Positions 8,902 to 17,928 of a stretch of 64,000 nt of DNA are shown piece after piece. The position numbers and the translations under genes were made by a program. The notes beneath the pieces are model-generated. The model was given only the letters and a program-made list of their open reading frames with translations. It searched no databases and was not told where the DNA came from. The number at the start of each line of letters is the position of its first letter. Position 1 is the stretch's first letter. The stretch is from assembly GCA_905215695.1 (NCBI GenBank), contig CAJMQN010000001.1, positions 62,001-126,000 of the forward strand, in the 5' to 3' direction. Source of the stretch: an uncultured bacterium (GTDB lineage Bacteria; Bacillota; Clostridia; Christensenellales; HGM11417).

Positions 8902-9591
8902 TTATTCCTTTCTGTCGGTACGGATCAGTTTGAGACCGTCTGCCCGTTCCAAATAGAGTTCGGTGCGGTCATTGTATTCATAGATAAGAAACCGTTCGTC
9001 CTGCCGGACGCGGTAGATATGCGGCCGGCTCTTTTTGGCGCGCGGTTCTTTTCCGCGCCGGGAAAAAGAGAGCGGTTCGGGGGCAGGCTGCGGGAGGTCT
9101 TCGGGCTCATTCTGAATCGTCTGCGCGGTCTGTATGGTCTGCGCGGTCATAAAGGGCGGAAGTTCGGGCAACGGCTCTTCTGCCGGCGTCTCGGCGGCGG
9201 GCACGGATTGCGAAAGCGCGGGGGCTTCCGGCGCTGTTTCGGGTGCGGGTACGGGCTCCTGCGCTTGTTTGAGCTGAAGTTCTCGCTCAAACTTTTTGCG
9301 GTAATATGCTTCATCACGCTTGCGTTTGGGGTAGAAAATTCTGCGTACGAGATGCCACGCGGCGAGGAGAAGGGAGAGCACGAGCCCCAGCCAGAACAGG
9401 GAGAGATACTCGGGGTTGGCGCTGATGCCCCGCCCCGTCGCAAGCTCGATGATCAGCATAACGATGAGGTATAGGAGCGGAATGTGCAGACCGAATACGC
9501 GGAAGAGCTTATAGATGAGCTTTGCCGCAAAGGTCAGTATCCGCAGTATGAAGTTGATGACCGTCGTCAGGACGGCAACGAGAACTCCCAT
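8902..9591 (-). CDS. membrane protein with Pro/Glu-rich cytoplasmic tail, function unknown
   Basis: This 229-aa protein has about three hydrophobic segments in its first 80 residues (VLVAVLTTVINFILRILTF, IPLLYLIVMLIIEL, LFWLGLVLSLLLAAW). A positively charged stop-transfer RRIFYPKRKRDEAYYRKK follows, then a low-complexity Pro/Ala/Glu linker. A C-terminal block, IYRVRQDERFLIYEYNDRTELYLERADGLKLI, looks like a small folded unit. A much longer in-frame extension runs upstream of the promoter and is spurious. ATG 9591 follows a TATAAT by 10 nt with no Shine-Dalgarno. I recognise no family. Confidence 0.6.
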   Translation of the reverse strand: MGVLVAVLTTVINFILRILTFAAKLIYKLFRVFGLHIPLLYLIVMLIIELATGRGISANPEYLSLFWLGLVLSLLLAAWHLVRRIFYPKRKRDEAYYRKKFERELQLKQAQEPVPAPETAPEAPALSQSVPAAETPAEEPLPELPPFMTAQTIQTAQTIQNEPEDLPQPAPEPLSFSRRGKEPRAKKSRPHIYRVRQDERFLIYEYNDRTELYLERADGLKLIRTDRKE

Positions 9592-9601
9592 GACGTTTAC
9601 T

Positions 9602-9630
9602 ATTATAGCACAAATGCCGACGTTTGAAAA
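9602..9630 (-). promoter_or_regulatory. leaderless-type promoter of the 9591 minus-strand gene
   Basis: On the minus strand TTTTCA, 17 bp, then TGC-TATAAT (9602-9607, extended -10). The ATG is 10 nt downstream, leaving a leader of about 4 nt. Confidence 0.65.
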
Positions 9631-9669
9631 CACTGCCGCAGTGCAAATTTTTGAATATCCGCGTAAATA

Positions 9670-9698
9670 TTGACAAGCTTGCCGCGTGATGTTATAAT
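9670..9698 (+). promoter_or_regulatory. perfect consensus sigma-A promoter of the GLUG lipoprotein gene
   Basis: TTGACA (9670-9675), 17 bp, TATAAT (9693-9698). The leader is about 130 nt and contains the direct repeat GTACTT(T)TGCAAACAAAAA at ~9725-9743 and 9802-9822. Confidence 0.9.
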
Positions 9699-9833
9699 AT
9701 AAAAAAACACACGATTTTGAAGGGGTACTTTGCAAACAAAAACCACGCAGTTTTGTTGGAAACGCGCGGTTTTCGGGGGATAAGACGCCGTACGGCATTG
9801 TGTACTTTTGCAAACAAAAAACGGAGGACAAAG

Positions 9834-11354
9834 ATGAAGAAAAAACTGATTGGCGTTTTCGCCACGCTCGCGCTCTTTGCGGGTTGTCTCGGGCTTGTCG
9901 CCTGCGGGGAAGAAAAAGACCCCTGCGCGGACGGTCACGATTGGGGTGAATGGTCTGTGACCAAGGCGGCGACCTGTACCGAAAAGGGGAGCCGGACGCG
10001 TTCCTGTAAGAACGGGGACAAGACCGAAACCGAAGAAATCCCCATGTTGGCGCACACCTACGACGAAACGGAGACCAATTATTGCACGGTTTGCATGACC
10101 TATTATGTCGGGACGGAAGCGCAGCTCCGCGAACTCTCCTCCAAGACTGGGGATTTTGCCGGAAAGACAATCAAACTCACCGCGGATATCACGCTTTCGG
10201 AGGACGCTTGGACGCCGATCTGCAAGGGCGTCCGTTCGGGAAAGGAACTTTCTGCGGGCTTTGCGGGAATCTTTGACGGAGCAGGCAAGACAATTTCCAA
10301 TCTGACCGTCTCAACGTCGCCCGCGAACGCGGACGAGGGCGTCGGTTTCTTCTCCTGCGTCAAGGGCGGCACGGTCAAAAATCTGAAACTTTCAGAGATT
10401 TCCGTCGAGGCGCTCACCTGTGAAATGGCTGGCGGCGTGTCCGGCGGCGTCAGCGCGGGCGGAAAAATTGAGAACTGTACTGTATCCGGTTCCATCAAAG
10501 TCGGTCGGGGCGTCGGCGGCATTGCCGGGCGCGTGCTGGAGACCGGGAGCGTATCGGACTGCGTAAACGACGCGGCGATCGAAGGCGTGCTTGCGGGCGG
10601 CAACGTCGCGGGCATCGTGGGCGCGATGTACTATGTCGGTTCTCCCGAGACCCTCTTTATCGCGGATTGCGTCAACAACGGCAGTATCAAAGGCGCAACG
10701 GGCACGGGTGGCATTGTCGGGCTTTTAACCACCGGAAAAGTGTCCGGGTGCGTCAACAACGGCAAGATCACCGCGACCGGCGGCACTTCGATCGGCGGTA
10801 TCGCGGGCGAAATGAAGAGCGGCGGCATTCTCTCCGCGTGCGAGAACAAGGGCGATATTGCGGCGACTGCGAGTTGGGTCGGCGGCATCGTTGGTTGGAT
10901 TCGTTACGACAAGGGCGAGGCGTATGCGTCGGCGTCCGGCGTCGGACGGGTCGAGAACTGTAACAATTCGGGTAAAATCAGCGCGACCGGCGGCGACCTC
11001 ACCGCGGGGACGGGAAGAATCTATTCCTTCGGCGGGATTGTCGGCGGCGCCTATAACTGGGCGGAAATCGAGAACTGTGAAAATTCGGGCGCGCTCGAAG
11101 TGAAGGGGAATGCGAATATGACGGGCGGCGTCATCGGCAACGTACAGCATTCTGCGGACAACAAATACTTCGAGGAGAAGTCGGTAAGCGTGGCGAACTG
11201 CAAGAATACTTCGACTTCGATTTCCGAAGAGGCTGCGAGCGGCATGGTGCATACGATTGTCGGGCATGTGGGAAATTGGACTTACACCGTGTTCGAGGAT
11301 TGCACGTCCGTGGACATTGCCGGCATGACCACCGGCATACAGGAAAAGGCGTAA
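9834..11354 (+). CDS. surface lipoprotein with Cys-rich N-terminal domain and GLUG-type repeats
   Basis: This 506-aa exported protein has a type II signal peptide: MKKK, a hydrophobic core, then the lipobox L21-V-A-C24. Next is a short Cys-rich module (HDWGEWSVTKAATCTEKGSR..C...ETEEIPMLAHTY..C..C, ~35-90), common in clostridial surface proteins. The rest (~95-505) is a ladder of Gly-rich repeats with cores such as GGIAG, GGIVG and ENC.N.G, the GLUG/beta-helix pattern of bacterial adhesins. ATG 9834 follows GGAGGAC. It is probably an anchored adhesin or scaffold; the ligand is unknown. Confidence 0.8.
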   Translation: MKKKLIGVFATLALFAGCLGLVACGEEKDPCADGHDWGEWSVTKAATCTEKGSRTRSCKNGDKTETEEIPMLAHTYDETETNYCTVCMTYYVGTEAQLRELSSKTGDFAGKTIKLTADITLSEDAWTPICKGVRSGKELSAGFAGIFDGAGKTISNLTVSTSPANADEGVGFFSCVKGGTVKNLKLSEISVEALTCEMAGGVSGGVSAGGKIENCTVSGSIKVGRGVGGIAGRVLETGSVSDCVNDAAIEGVLAGGNVAGIVGAMYYVGSPETLFIADCVNNGSIKGATGTGGIVGLLTTGKVSGCVNNGKITATGGTSIGGIAGEMKSGGILSACENKGDIAATASWVGGIVGWIRYDKGEAYASASGVGRVENCNNSGKISATGGDLTAGTGRIYSFGGIVGGAYNWAEIENCENSGALEVKGNANMTGGVIGNVQHSADNKYFEEKSVSVANCKNTSTSISEEAASGMVHTIVGHVGNWTYTVFEDCTSVDIAGMTTGIQEKA

Positions 11355-11360
11355 AGAGAT

Positions 11361-11399
11361 AAAAAAGCACCCCGGAGAACTTCTCCGGGGCGCTTTTTT
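11361..11399. terminator. bidirectional terminator between the GLUG lipoprotein gene and serS
   Basis: AAAAAAGCACCCCGGAGAA pairs with TTCTCCGGGGCGCTTTTTT around a one- or two-base tip. A and T runs on both sides serve both convergent genes. Confidence 0.92.
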
Positions 11400-11402
11400 G
11401 TT

Positions 11403-12668
11403 TTACTTGATGAGGTCGGTGCCGAGGTAGGGCTGAAGAACCTTCGGGACGCGGACCGTGCCGTCCTCGTTCTGATAATTCTCCAAAATCGCCGCGGCGG
11501 TTCTGCCCACGGCGAGTCCGCTCCCGTTCAGGGTGGCGACAAGCTCGGTCTTTTTCTTGTCCGCACTGCGGTACTTGATGTTCGCGCGGCGCGCCTGATA
11601 GCTCTCGAAATTCGAACAGCTCGAAATTTCCACATACCGGTTGTAGCTCGGGAGCCATACCTCGAGGTCGTAAGTTTTGGCGGAGCTGAATCCGACATCC
11701 CCCGTGCAGAGCATGGCGACGCGGTAGGGGAGTTCCAAAAGCTGTAAGATGCGCTCGGCGTCGTTCGTGAGCTTTTCGAGCTCGGCGTAGCTCTCCTCGG
11801 GTTTGCAGAATTTGACGAGTTCCACCTTGTTGAACTGATGTTGACGGATGAGTCCGCGGGTGTCTCTGCCCGCCGAACCCGCTTCGCCCCGGAAACACGC
11901 GGTGTAGGCGCAGTACTTGATGGGGAGGGATTCCTCTTCGACCACTTCGTTCCGCAACAGGTTGGTGACCGGCACTTCGGCGGTGGGAATGAGATAGTAG
12001 TCCGTACCCTTGACCGCGTACATGTCCTCCTCGAATTTGGGGAGCTGTCCGGTGCCGATCATGCTGTCCCGGTTGACGAGGAAGGGGGGAAGGACTTCGG
12101 TATAGCCGTGTTTGGAGTGGGTGTCGAGCATAAAGCTCACAAGCGCGCGCTCGAGCTTTGCGCCCCAGCCGCGGCTGACCATGAACCGTGCGCCGGAGAT
12201 CTTTGCCGCCGCCGCGGGGTCGAGAATCCCAAGCGCCTCGCCGATGTCCCAATGCGCTTTGGGCGGGAAGGAAAATTCGGTGGGCTTGCCGTAGGTGCGG
12301 ACAATCTTGTTTTCGGTGTCGTCCTTGCCCTTGGGCACGCTGTCGTTCGGGATATTCGGAATGGCATAGACCGCATCTTTGAGCGCGGACTGCACTTCGG
12401 TGAGCTCGGCGTCGAGCGCCTTGATTTTCTCGCCCTCCGCCTTCATCTCGGCGATGAGGGAGTCCGCATTTTCCTTCGCCTTCTTGCGTGCGGCAATCTC
12501 TTCGGAAACGCGGTTGCGCCTTGCTTTCAGGCTCTCCACTTCGCCGATGAGGGCTTTTCTCCGCGCGTCGAGATCGACAACGCGTTGCACGTCGTAGGTG
12601 CCGCTCCGGTAAGAGAGCGCCTCTTTGACGGCTTCCGCATTTTCCACGATAAACTTCAGGTCCAGCAT
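11403..12668 (-). CDS. serS: serine--tRNA ligase
   Basis: This 421-aa class II aminoacyl-tRNA synthetase charges tRNA-Ser. Residues ~30-100 form the long antiparallel coiled coil (ARRKALIGEVESLKARRNRVSEEI). Motif 2 is visible as CFRGEAGSAGRDTRGLIRQHQFNKVELVKF, and motif 3 near the C-terminus includes NGSGLAVGRTAAAILEN. AGGAG precedes the ATG. It follows the isochorismatase-like gene by 16 nt and probably shares its transcript. I see no T-box leader. Confidence 0.97.
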   Translation of the reverse strand: MLDLKFIVENAEAVKEALSYRSGTYDVQRVVDLDARRKALIGEVESLKARRNRVSEEIAARKKAKENADSLIAEMKAEGEKIKALDAELTEVQSALKDAVYAIPNIPNDSVPKGKDDTENKIVRTYGKPTEFSFPPKAHWDIGEALGILDPAAAAKISGARFMVSRGWGAKLERALVSFMLDTHSKHGYTEVLPPFLVNRDSMIGTGQLPKFEEDMYAVKGTDYYLIPTAEVPVTNLLRNEVVEEESLPIKYCAYTACFRGEAGSAGRDTRGLIRQHQFNKVELVKFCKPEESYAELEKLTNDAERILQLLELPYRVAMLCTGDVGFSSAKTYDLEVWLPSYNRYVEISSCSNFESYQARRANIKYRSADKKKTELVATLNGSGLAVGRTAAAILENYQNEDGTVRVPKVLQPYLGTDLIK

Positions 12669-12684
12669 GGGTATATAAAATCTC

Positions 12685-13329
12685 CTAATCGATATTGCGG
12701 TACAGCTTGACCCCGTTCTGCTCGAGGAGCTTGCAGGAAACGAGGTTCAAAAGATTCGCGCTGTGTCCCGCTCCCTCGAAGGTCTCGGTAAGGTCGGTCA
12801 GAACCGCCACATCCACAGGATAATTGAGCTCGTTGAAGAAACTCTTTAAGGTCAGCGCGAATTGCAGGACACAGATGTCCGTACATACGCCTACTATTAT
12901 AACACAATTTGCGCGCTTGTCAATTTCTATGTCCTTCATGAAGGAAAAAAAGGCGTTTGTACTGTTCTTATAGACCACGTTTTCGGGCTTTTCGGCAAAA
13001 TCGATGAGTTCGTCCACGACGTTGATCTCGAGATTGTCCGTGCAGTGCTCCGGGAAGCTCTCGAGTTCCTTGGAATCTTTTGTGTGCTTGTCGCAGACGA
13101 ACACCGTGCGCAGCCCCGCCCGCTCAATCGCCGCTTTCAGCGGTTCGGCAACCGAAAGACAGCGTTCGCTCGAGAGGTTTCCCTTGCGGCAAAATCCGTT
13201 TACCATATCCACGACCACCATGAGGTCGCCCTCCGAAAGCTCGGATTTCTTGAGCGAGGGAAGAGAGGCGTAACGGTTCTGCATGGCATAGAGTTCGGTG
13301 ATAGCGTTCTCGTCGATTTCGATTTTCAT
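12685..13329 (-). CDS. isochorismatase-family cysteine hydrolase (nicotinamidase-like)
   Basis: This 214-aa protein has the isochorismatase/nicotinamidase fold signature. The catalytic Asp lies in LMVVVDMVNGF, a Lys in the VVYKNSTNAF segment, and the nucleophile Cys in VIIVGVCTDICVLQFAL. The family hydrolyses amides such as nicotinamide or isochorismate-like esters; the substrate cannot be set from sequence. ATG 13329 has AAGGAG 6 nt upstream; a longer in-frame extension is spurious. It lies between the ABC exporter genes and serS on one strand with short gaps (28 and 16 nt). Confidence 0.82.
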   Translation of the reverse strand: MKIEIDENAITELYAMQNRYASLPSLKKSELSEGDLMVVVDMVNGFCRKGNLSSERCLSVAEPLKAAIERAGLRTVFVCDKHTKDSKELESFPEHCTDNLEINVVDELIDFAEKPENVVYKNSTNAFFSFMKDIEIDKRANCVIIVGVCTDICVLQFALTLKSFFNELNYPVDVAVLTDLTETFEGAGHSANLLNLVSCKLLEQNGVKLYRNID

Positions 13330-13357
13330 GTGTTCTCCTTTCCGGCAAGCCGGGCGT

Positions 13358-15118
13358 TCAGGCGTTGTGCGTGAGTTCGTAGTAGAGACCGCGCTTGGCG
13401 AGGAGCTCGTCGTGCGTGCCCTGCTCGGCAATGCCGCGGTTGGCGATATAGAGAATTTGGTCCGCGCTCTGAATGGTCGAGAGTCGGTGCGCGATGACGA
13501 AAGAGGTGCGGTTTTCGAGCACGACTTTGAGCGCACGTTGGATTCGTTCCTCGGTCTCGGTGTCGATGGCGGAGGTCGCCTCGTCCAAAATCAGCACGCG
13601 GGGGGATTTTAAGATGACCCGCGCGAAGGAGAGAAGCTGTTTTTCTCCGCTCGACAGTCCGTCGCCGTTCTCCGCGACGGGGGTGTAGTAGCCCTGCGGC
13701 AAGCGGCTGATGAATTCGTCCGCGTAGATGGTCTTTGCCGCTTCGATGCACTCGGCGTCGGTGGCGTCCGGTCTGCCGTAGCGGATATTGTCGATGATGT
13801 TGCCCTTGAAAATGAAACTGTCCTGCATCATGACGCCCACATTGCTCCGCAAAAAGTGCAGGGGCATTTCGCGGACGTCCAGCCCGTCGATTTCGACCGA
13901 GCCGGCGTTGACGTCGTAGAACCGGGTCAGAAGATTGACGACGGTGGTCTTTCCCGCTCCTGTTGGTCCGACGAGGGCGATACACTGCCCCGAACGCACC
14001 GACAGGTTGAAGTGCTCGAGAATGGAGATGCCCTCCTCATAGCCGAAGGTGACGTCCTTATATTCGATATTGCCCTCGATGTCCGCGGTTTTGGGGTTTT
14101 CGGGCTCCTTGATCACCTCGTCGGCGTCCATGGTTTGAAAGATTCTTTCGAGGTTGGCGGAAACCTGCGCGAGCTGTTGGAAGATCATCGCGAGGTTGTT
14201 GATGGGCCAAGTGAACATGCCGAGATAGTTGGTAAACGCCACGATGGTGCCCGCGTCGATGCGGTTGCCGAGAATGAGATAGAGCGAGAGGGCGAAGATG
14301 CCGAGATAGCCCGCGTTCCAGATGAATTCGACGCCGGGGGTAAACAGTTCGTTGCGCCGGATGATTTTGAACCAGGAAGTTGCGCAGTTGCCCTGCAGGT
14401 CGCGGTAAATTCCCTCGTTCTGAATTTCGCGGTTGAAACTCTTGATGACGTTGACGCCCATGATGCTCTCGTGCAGGTACGCCGCGCGGCTGGAGTCGTT
14501 TGCGCGCATTTTGCGCCAATACTTCGCCATGAGCTTGCGCAGAAAGAAGATGAAGAGCATGAGGGGGATAATGGTCGCGACGACGACGACGGTCAGCAGG
14601 GGATTCAGGCAGAGCATGAAGATGATGACCACGAGGATTCGCACGACCGCGATGATGAAGTTTAAGAGAAGATTTGCGAAGAAGTTTGCGAGGTCGTCCA
14701 CATAGTTGGTCACGCGAACCACGATTTTTCCCGTCGGGAGGTCGTCGAAGTAGTCGAAGGGGAGCTTTTGGAGCTTTTCGAAGATTTCCGCGCGCAGGGT
14801 GTGAATGATGGTGTGTCCGGTCTTTGCGGAGATGCGCTGGGTGAAGAAGGTGAATACGACGTCGCAGATTCCGATTCCCGCAAAGGCGCAGATGAAGAAG
14901 GCGAACGCCCCGAAGTCTCCGTTCGGGGAGATATAGTTGATAAAGTACTTTAAGAGCAGGGGAGGAATCAGCGAAATCGCGACCGCGCCGAGCATGAGGC
15001 AGAGGACGAGCGCAAAGGTCTTTTTGTGCGGGAGCATATATCTTAAAACCCGCTTTAACGCCTTGGCGTTGAACTTGTTTTTGACGACGTCTTCCTGAAA
15101 ATAGGTATTGCGTGCCAT
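13358..15118 (-). CDS. heterodimeric ABC exporter half-transporter, catalytically complete NBD
   Basis: This 586-aa type I ABC exporter half-transporter has six transmembrane helices in residues ~30-330 and a C-terminal nucleotide-binding domain. Walker A is GPTGAGKTT, Walker B is VLILDEATSAID with the catalytic glutamate, and the H-loop is IAHRLST. The signature is LSSGE rather than LSGGQ. It begins one base after the stop of the partner gene (TGATATG). The pair follows the heterodimer pattern (BmrCD or TM287/288 type): this subunit supplies the working Walker B and the partner supplies a canonical LSGGQ. It is probably a lipid, drug or peptide exporter; the substrate is unknown. Confidence 0.9.
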   Translation of the reverse strand: MARNTYFQEDVVKNKFNAKALKRVLRYMLPHKKTFALVLCLMLGAVAISLIPPLLLKYFINYISPNGDFGAFAFFICAFAGIGICDVVFTFFTQRISAKTGHTIIHTLRAEIFEKLQKLPFDYFDDLPTGKIVVRVTNYVDDLANFFANLLLNFIIAVVRILVVIIFMLCLNPLLTVVVVATIIPLMLFIFFLRKLMAKYWRKMRANDSSRAAYLHESIMGVNVIKSFNREIQNEGIYRDLQGNCATSWFKIIRRNELFTPGVEFIWNAGYLGIFALSLYLILGNRIDAGTIVAFTNYLGMFTWPINNLAMIFQQLAQVSANLERIFQTMDADEVIKEPENPKTADIEGNIEYKDVTFGYEEGISILEHFNLSVRSGQCIALVGPTGAGKTTVVNLLTRFYDVNAGSVEIDGLDVREMPLHFLRSNVGVMMQDSFIFKGNIIDNIRYGRPDATDAECIEAAKTIYADEFISRLPQGYYTPVAENGDGLSSGEKQLLSFARVILKSPRVLILDEATSAIDTETEERIQRALKVVLENRTSFVIAHRLSTIQSADQILYIANRGIAEQGTHDELLAKRGLYYELTHNA

Positions 15119-15119
15119 A

Positions 15120-16898
15120 TCAGTCCACCCCCTTGTCGAGCGTCTGCCGGCGGTAGATTTCCGCGTAGCGACCGTTTTGCGCGAGGAGTTCGGCGTGCGT
15201 GCCCCGTTCGAGGATTTCGCCGTCCTGCATGTAGAGGATTTCGTCGCAGTCCTTGACCGAGGAGACCCGGTGCGCGGAGATGAACATGGTCTTGTCCCCG
15301 TATTTTTTGAGGTTCTCGAGAAGGGTCTTTTCGGTCTCGTTGTCGAGCGCGCTCGTCGCGGCGTCGAGAACGAGGACGTTTGCGTTCTTTAAGAGCGCGC
15401 GCGCGATGGAGATGCGCTGTTTCTGCCCGCCCGAGAGTCCCACCCCCCGTTCGCCCACGATGGTGTCGTAGCCTTCGGGGAGCTTTTGGATAAATCCGTC
15501 CGCTTCCGCGTCCTTCGCGCACTCCACAACGTCAGAAAAGGGTCTCTTGTCGTCGTAGTAGGCGATATTCGAGTCGATGGTGTTGGAGAACAGAAAGACG
15601 TCTTGGAACACATAGGCGAACTGTCTGCGCACCTCAAAGAGGTCGAGACTCCGAATGTCCGCGCCGTTGATCGTCATCGCGCCCGAAGTGCCGTCGTAGA
15701 GGCGGGCGAGGGACTTTAACAGCACGGTCTTGCCGCTCCCCGTTCCGCCCATGATTCCGACCTTTTTGCCGTAGGGGACGTCGAGGTCGATGTCCTTTAA
15801 GACCTGCTGTCCGTCCATGTTGATGCCGAAACGCTCCAATCGGAGGGAGGGCTTTTCGGCGATGTGCTTGGCGTCGAGGGGGTTGTCGATGAGGTTGCCC
15901 GTCTCGAGGAAGGTCAGAAGTCTGCTCCCGGACTCGAGGTACTGTTGGAGCAGGAAGAGATAGTTGACAAAGCCCGTCACGACATCCATGAGCGTGCCCG
16001 TATAGGAGACGAACGCGACAAAGGAACCCACGCTGATGTGTCCCGAGAGCGCGAGAAGTCCGCCCACGAGAAGGCTCCCGACGTAGTTGACGTGCCGGAT
16101 CGCGAGAATGAGGGCGTTGTATTTGGAGGAGAGGTTCGCGTGCGAGAAGTACGCCTGCATGAAGGCGTCGTTGCGCTTGTTGAACTTCTTGATTTCAAAG
16201 GCTTCGTTGGCAAAGCTCCGAACGATACGCACGCCGTTGATATTCTCCTGCACGACCATGGAGAGGTCAGCCGAGCAGTCGCGGATGTGCGAGGAGATGC
16301 GCCGCGCCCGCTTGATAAAGCGGTACAGGACGATGATGATGACGGGCATGACGGCAAAGGGCAGAATCGCGAGCATCCAATGGATGCGGATGAGGAAAAA
16401 GGTGCACATGCCGATATAGAAGAAACAGTCCGCGAGCAGAATGCCCATGGACGAATACGCTTCCTTGAACAGGGAACAGTCGTTGTTTAAGATAGAGAGC
16501 AGGTCTCCCGTATTGTAGCGGGAGAGCATGATCGTGCTCTGCGAGAGAAGTTTATGATAGCTGTCCTTGCGGAGCTGGTTCTCGATCTTGAGCCCGTACC
16601 ACTGAAAGAGATTGTTGCGGGAGTACAGGAGAACGTGGCGCAGGAGCTGGAGAATGAGAAAGGTCACGACAAGTCCCGCAAGGAGTTCCCACCTGCTCAA
16701 ATCCTTTAAGAGAAGGAAATTGTAAAAATTCCCCTCCGTAGCGGTGGATTCGCCGAGAATGACGTTGTCGAGAATGATCTGCGTGAGCTGGGGGAAGAGA
16801 AGCCCGATGTAGATTGCCGCAAACCCCATGACCATGCAGAGAAGGGTCAGGGGGATGAACTTGCGGTAGTACTTGAAACCGTATCGGTAAACACTCAT
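15120..16898 (-). CDS. heterodimeric ABC exporter half-transporter, degenerate NBD
   Basis: This 592-aa protein has six helices (~10-320) and a C-terminal ATPase domain with Walker A GGTGSGKTV, signature LSGGQKQRISIAR and H-loop SAHRVSS. Walker B reads VLVLDAATSALD, so the catalytic glutamate is alanine, as in the degenerate site of heterodimeric exporters. I moved the start to ATG 16898, which has AAGGAA 10 nt upstream. The first in-frame ATG at 16931 overlaps the TATAAT of the promoter and would lie upstream of transcription. It is first in the operon, with its partner next. Confidence 0.9.
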   Translation of the reverse strand: MSVYRYGFKYYRKFIPLTLLCMVMGFAAIYIGLLFPQLTQIILDNVILGESTATEGNFYNFLLLKDLSRWELLAGLVVTFLILQLLRHVLLYSRNNLFQWYGLKIENQLRKDSYHKLLSQSTIMLSRYNTGDLLSILNNDCSLFKEAYSSMGILLADCFFYIGMCTFFLIRIHWMLAILPFAVMPVIIIVLYRFIKRARRISSHIRDCSADLSMVVQENINGVRIVRSFANEAFEIKKFNKRNDAFMQAYFSHANLSSKYNALILAIRHVNYVGSLLVGGLLALSGHISVGSFVAFVSYTGTLMDVVTGFVNYLFLLQQYLESGSRLLTFLETGNLIDNPLDAKHIAEKPSLRLERFGINMDGQQVLKDIDLDVPYGKKVGIMGGTGSGKTVLLKSLARLYDGTSGAMTINGADIRSLDLFEVRRQFAYVFQDVFLFSNTIDSNIAYYDDKRPFSDVVECAKDAEADGFIQKLPEGYDTIVGERGVGLSGGQKQRISIARALLKNANVLVLDAATSALDNETEKTLLENLKKYGDKTMFISAHRVSSVKDCDEILYMQDGEILERGTHAELLAQNGRYAEIYRRQTLDKGVD

Positions 16899-16929
16899 GA
16901 CCGGAAATTCCTTCTTGAATTGTTTAAAC

Positions 16930-16958
16930 ATTATAATATAATCGGCGGGAAAAGTAAA
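16930..16958 (-). promoter_or_regulatory. promoter of the ABC exporter operon
   Basis: On the minus strand TTTACT (16953-16958), 17 bp, TATAAT (16930-16935). The -10 covers the ATG at 16931, which decides against that start codon. Confidence 0.7.
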
Positions 16959-17066
16959 CGGCTGAGCGGAAAAACAATCTGCACAAAAAATTCCCCCGCA
17001 AAATCAGCAATTTGACGGGAAGACGCGCCGCTCTGTGCGGAAAAATTCACATCCTTTGAAAAATAA

Positions 17067-17081
17067 TCACATAAAATGTGA
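17067..17081 (+). promoter_or_regulatory. candidate DeoR operator
   Basis: TCACAT-AAA-ATGTGA is a perfect inverted repeat ending 8 bp before the -35 box of the DeoR gene. A further half-site TTCACAT lies at 17046-17052. Autoregulation is the likely role (inference). Confidence 0.55.
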
Positions 17082-17089
17082 AAAACGGA

Positions 17090-17118
17090 TTGAAGTTTTT
17101 TTCGGAGTGTGATACACT
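17090..17118 (+). promoter_or_regulatory. promoter of the DeoR-dehydrogenase operon
   Basis: TTGAAG (17090-17095), 17 bp, TACACT (17113-17118). The start of transcription is near 17125. Confidence 0.7.
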
Positions 17119-17148
17119 ATAGACAAGAACGTTGGAAGGGCGTGAATT

Positions 17149-17907
17149 ATGAATTATCAGAGAATCAACGAAATCAAAAGTCTCATCGAAAAGGAAGGGC
17201 GAATTTCCCTTGACGAGCTGGTGGAGCGGTTTCCGCTGGTGTCCTCCATGACGCTCCGCCGAGACCTCTTGTTTTTGGAGAACCGCGGCGAGGTGATTCG
17301 GGTACGCGGGGGCGCGATTTCGGTCAAGGAGCTCTCCAAGGTCACGGAGGAAGGGCTCTATTTCCGCAATTCGGTCAACGTGGACAAGAAAAAAAGCATC
17401 TCCGAAAAGGCGCTCCGCTACATCGAACCCGGACATTCGGTGTTCATCGACAGCGGTTCGACCACTCTCTATTTCGTCAAGGAGCTTCCCGACATTTACT
17501 ACAACATCGTCACCAACGGCATCAACATCGCACTCGAGCTGTCGAGAAAGACCATGCCGAACGTGACGCTTTTGGGGGGCACGGTTTCCCGGAACAACAT
17601 CGCGACTTCGGGGAGTTTCTCGACAGACATGCTCGCGCATATCAATATCGAGACGGCGTTTTTGGCGGCAACGGCGTTTTCGGAGGACCGCGGGTTCACC
17701 TGCGGCAGTCAGTCCGAGAGCGAAATCAAGAGCTTTGTCCTAAAGAACGCCAAGCGGCGCATCATGCTCCTCGACTCCACAAAGCTCGGTAAGATTATGC
17801 CCTACACCTTCGCGGCGTTCGGGGACGTGGACGTGATTATCTCGGACGCGGAATTTCCGCAGGAGCTTCGGGAGAAGGCGCGCGCCCTCGGCATTATCGT
17901 GGAATAA
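17149..17907 (+). CDS. DeoR-family sugar-responsive transcriptional regulator
   Basis: This 252-aa regulator has an N-terminal DeoR winged helix (MNYQRINEIKSLIEKEGRISLDELVERFPLVSSMTLRRDL, residues 1-55). The sugar-phosphate-sensing DeoRC domain follows (FIDSGSTTLYFVKEL, VTNGINIALEL, LLGGTVSRNN..TSG). Such proteins usually repress their own operon and are released by a phosphorylated sugar. It sits 21 bp upstream of a SorE-like dehydrogenase and probably controls it with itself through the palindrome at 17067-17081. Confidence 0.88.
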   Translation: MNYQRINEIKSLIEKEGRISLDELVERFPLVSSMTLRRDLLFLENRGEVIRVRGGAISVKELSKVTEEGLYFRNSVNVDKKKSISEKALRYIEPGHSVFIDSGSTTLYFVKELPDIYYNIVTNGINIALELSRKTMPNVTLLGGTVSRNNIATSGSFSTDMLAHINIETAFLAATAFSEDRGFTCGSQSESEIKSFVLKNAKRRIMLLDSTKLGKIMPYTFAAFGDVDVIISDAEFPQELREKARALGIIVE

Positions 17908-17928
17908 ATTTTTTGAAGGAGAAGATAC

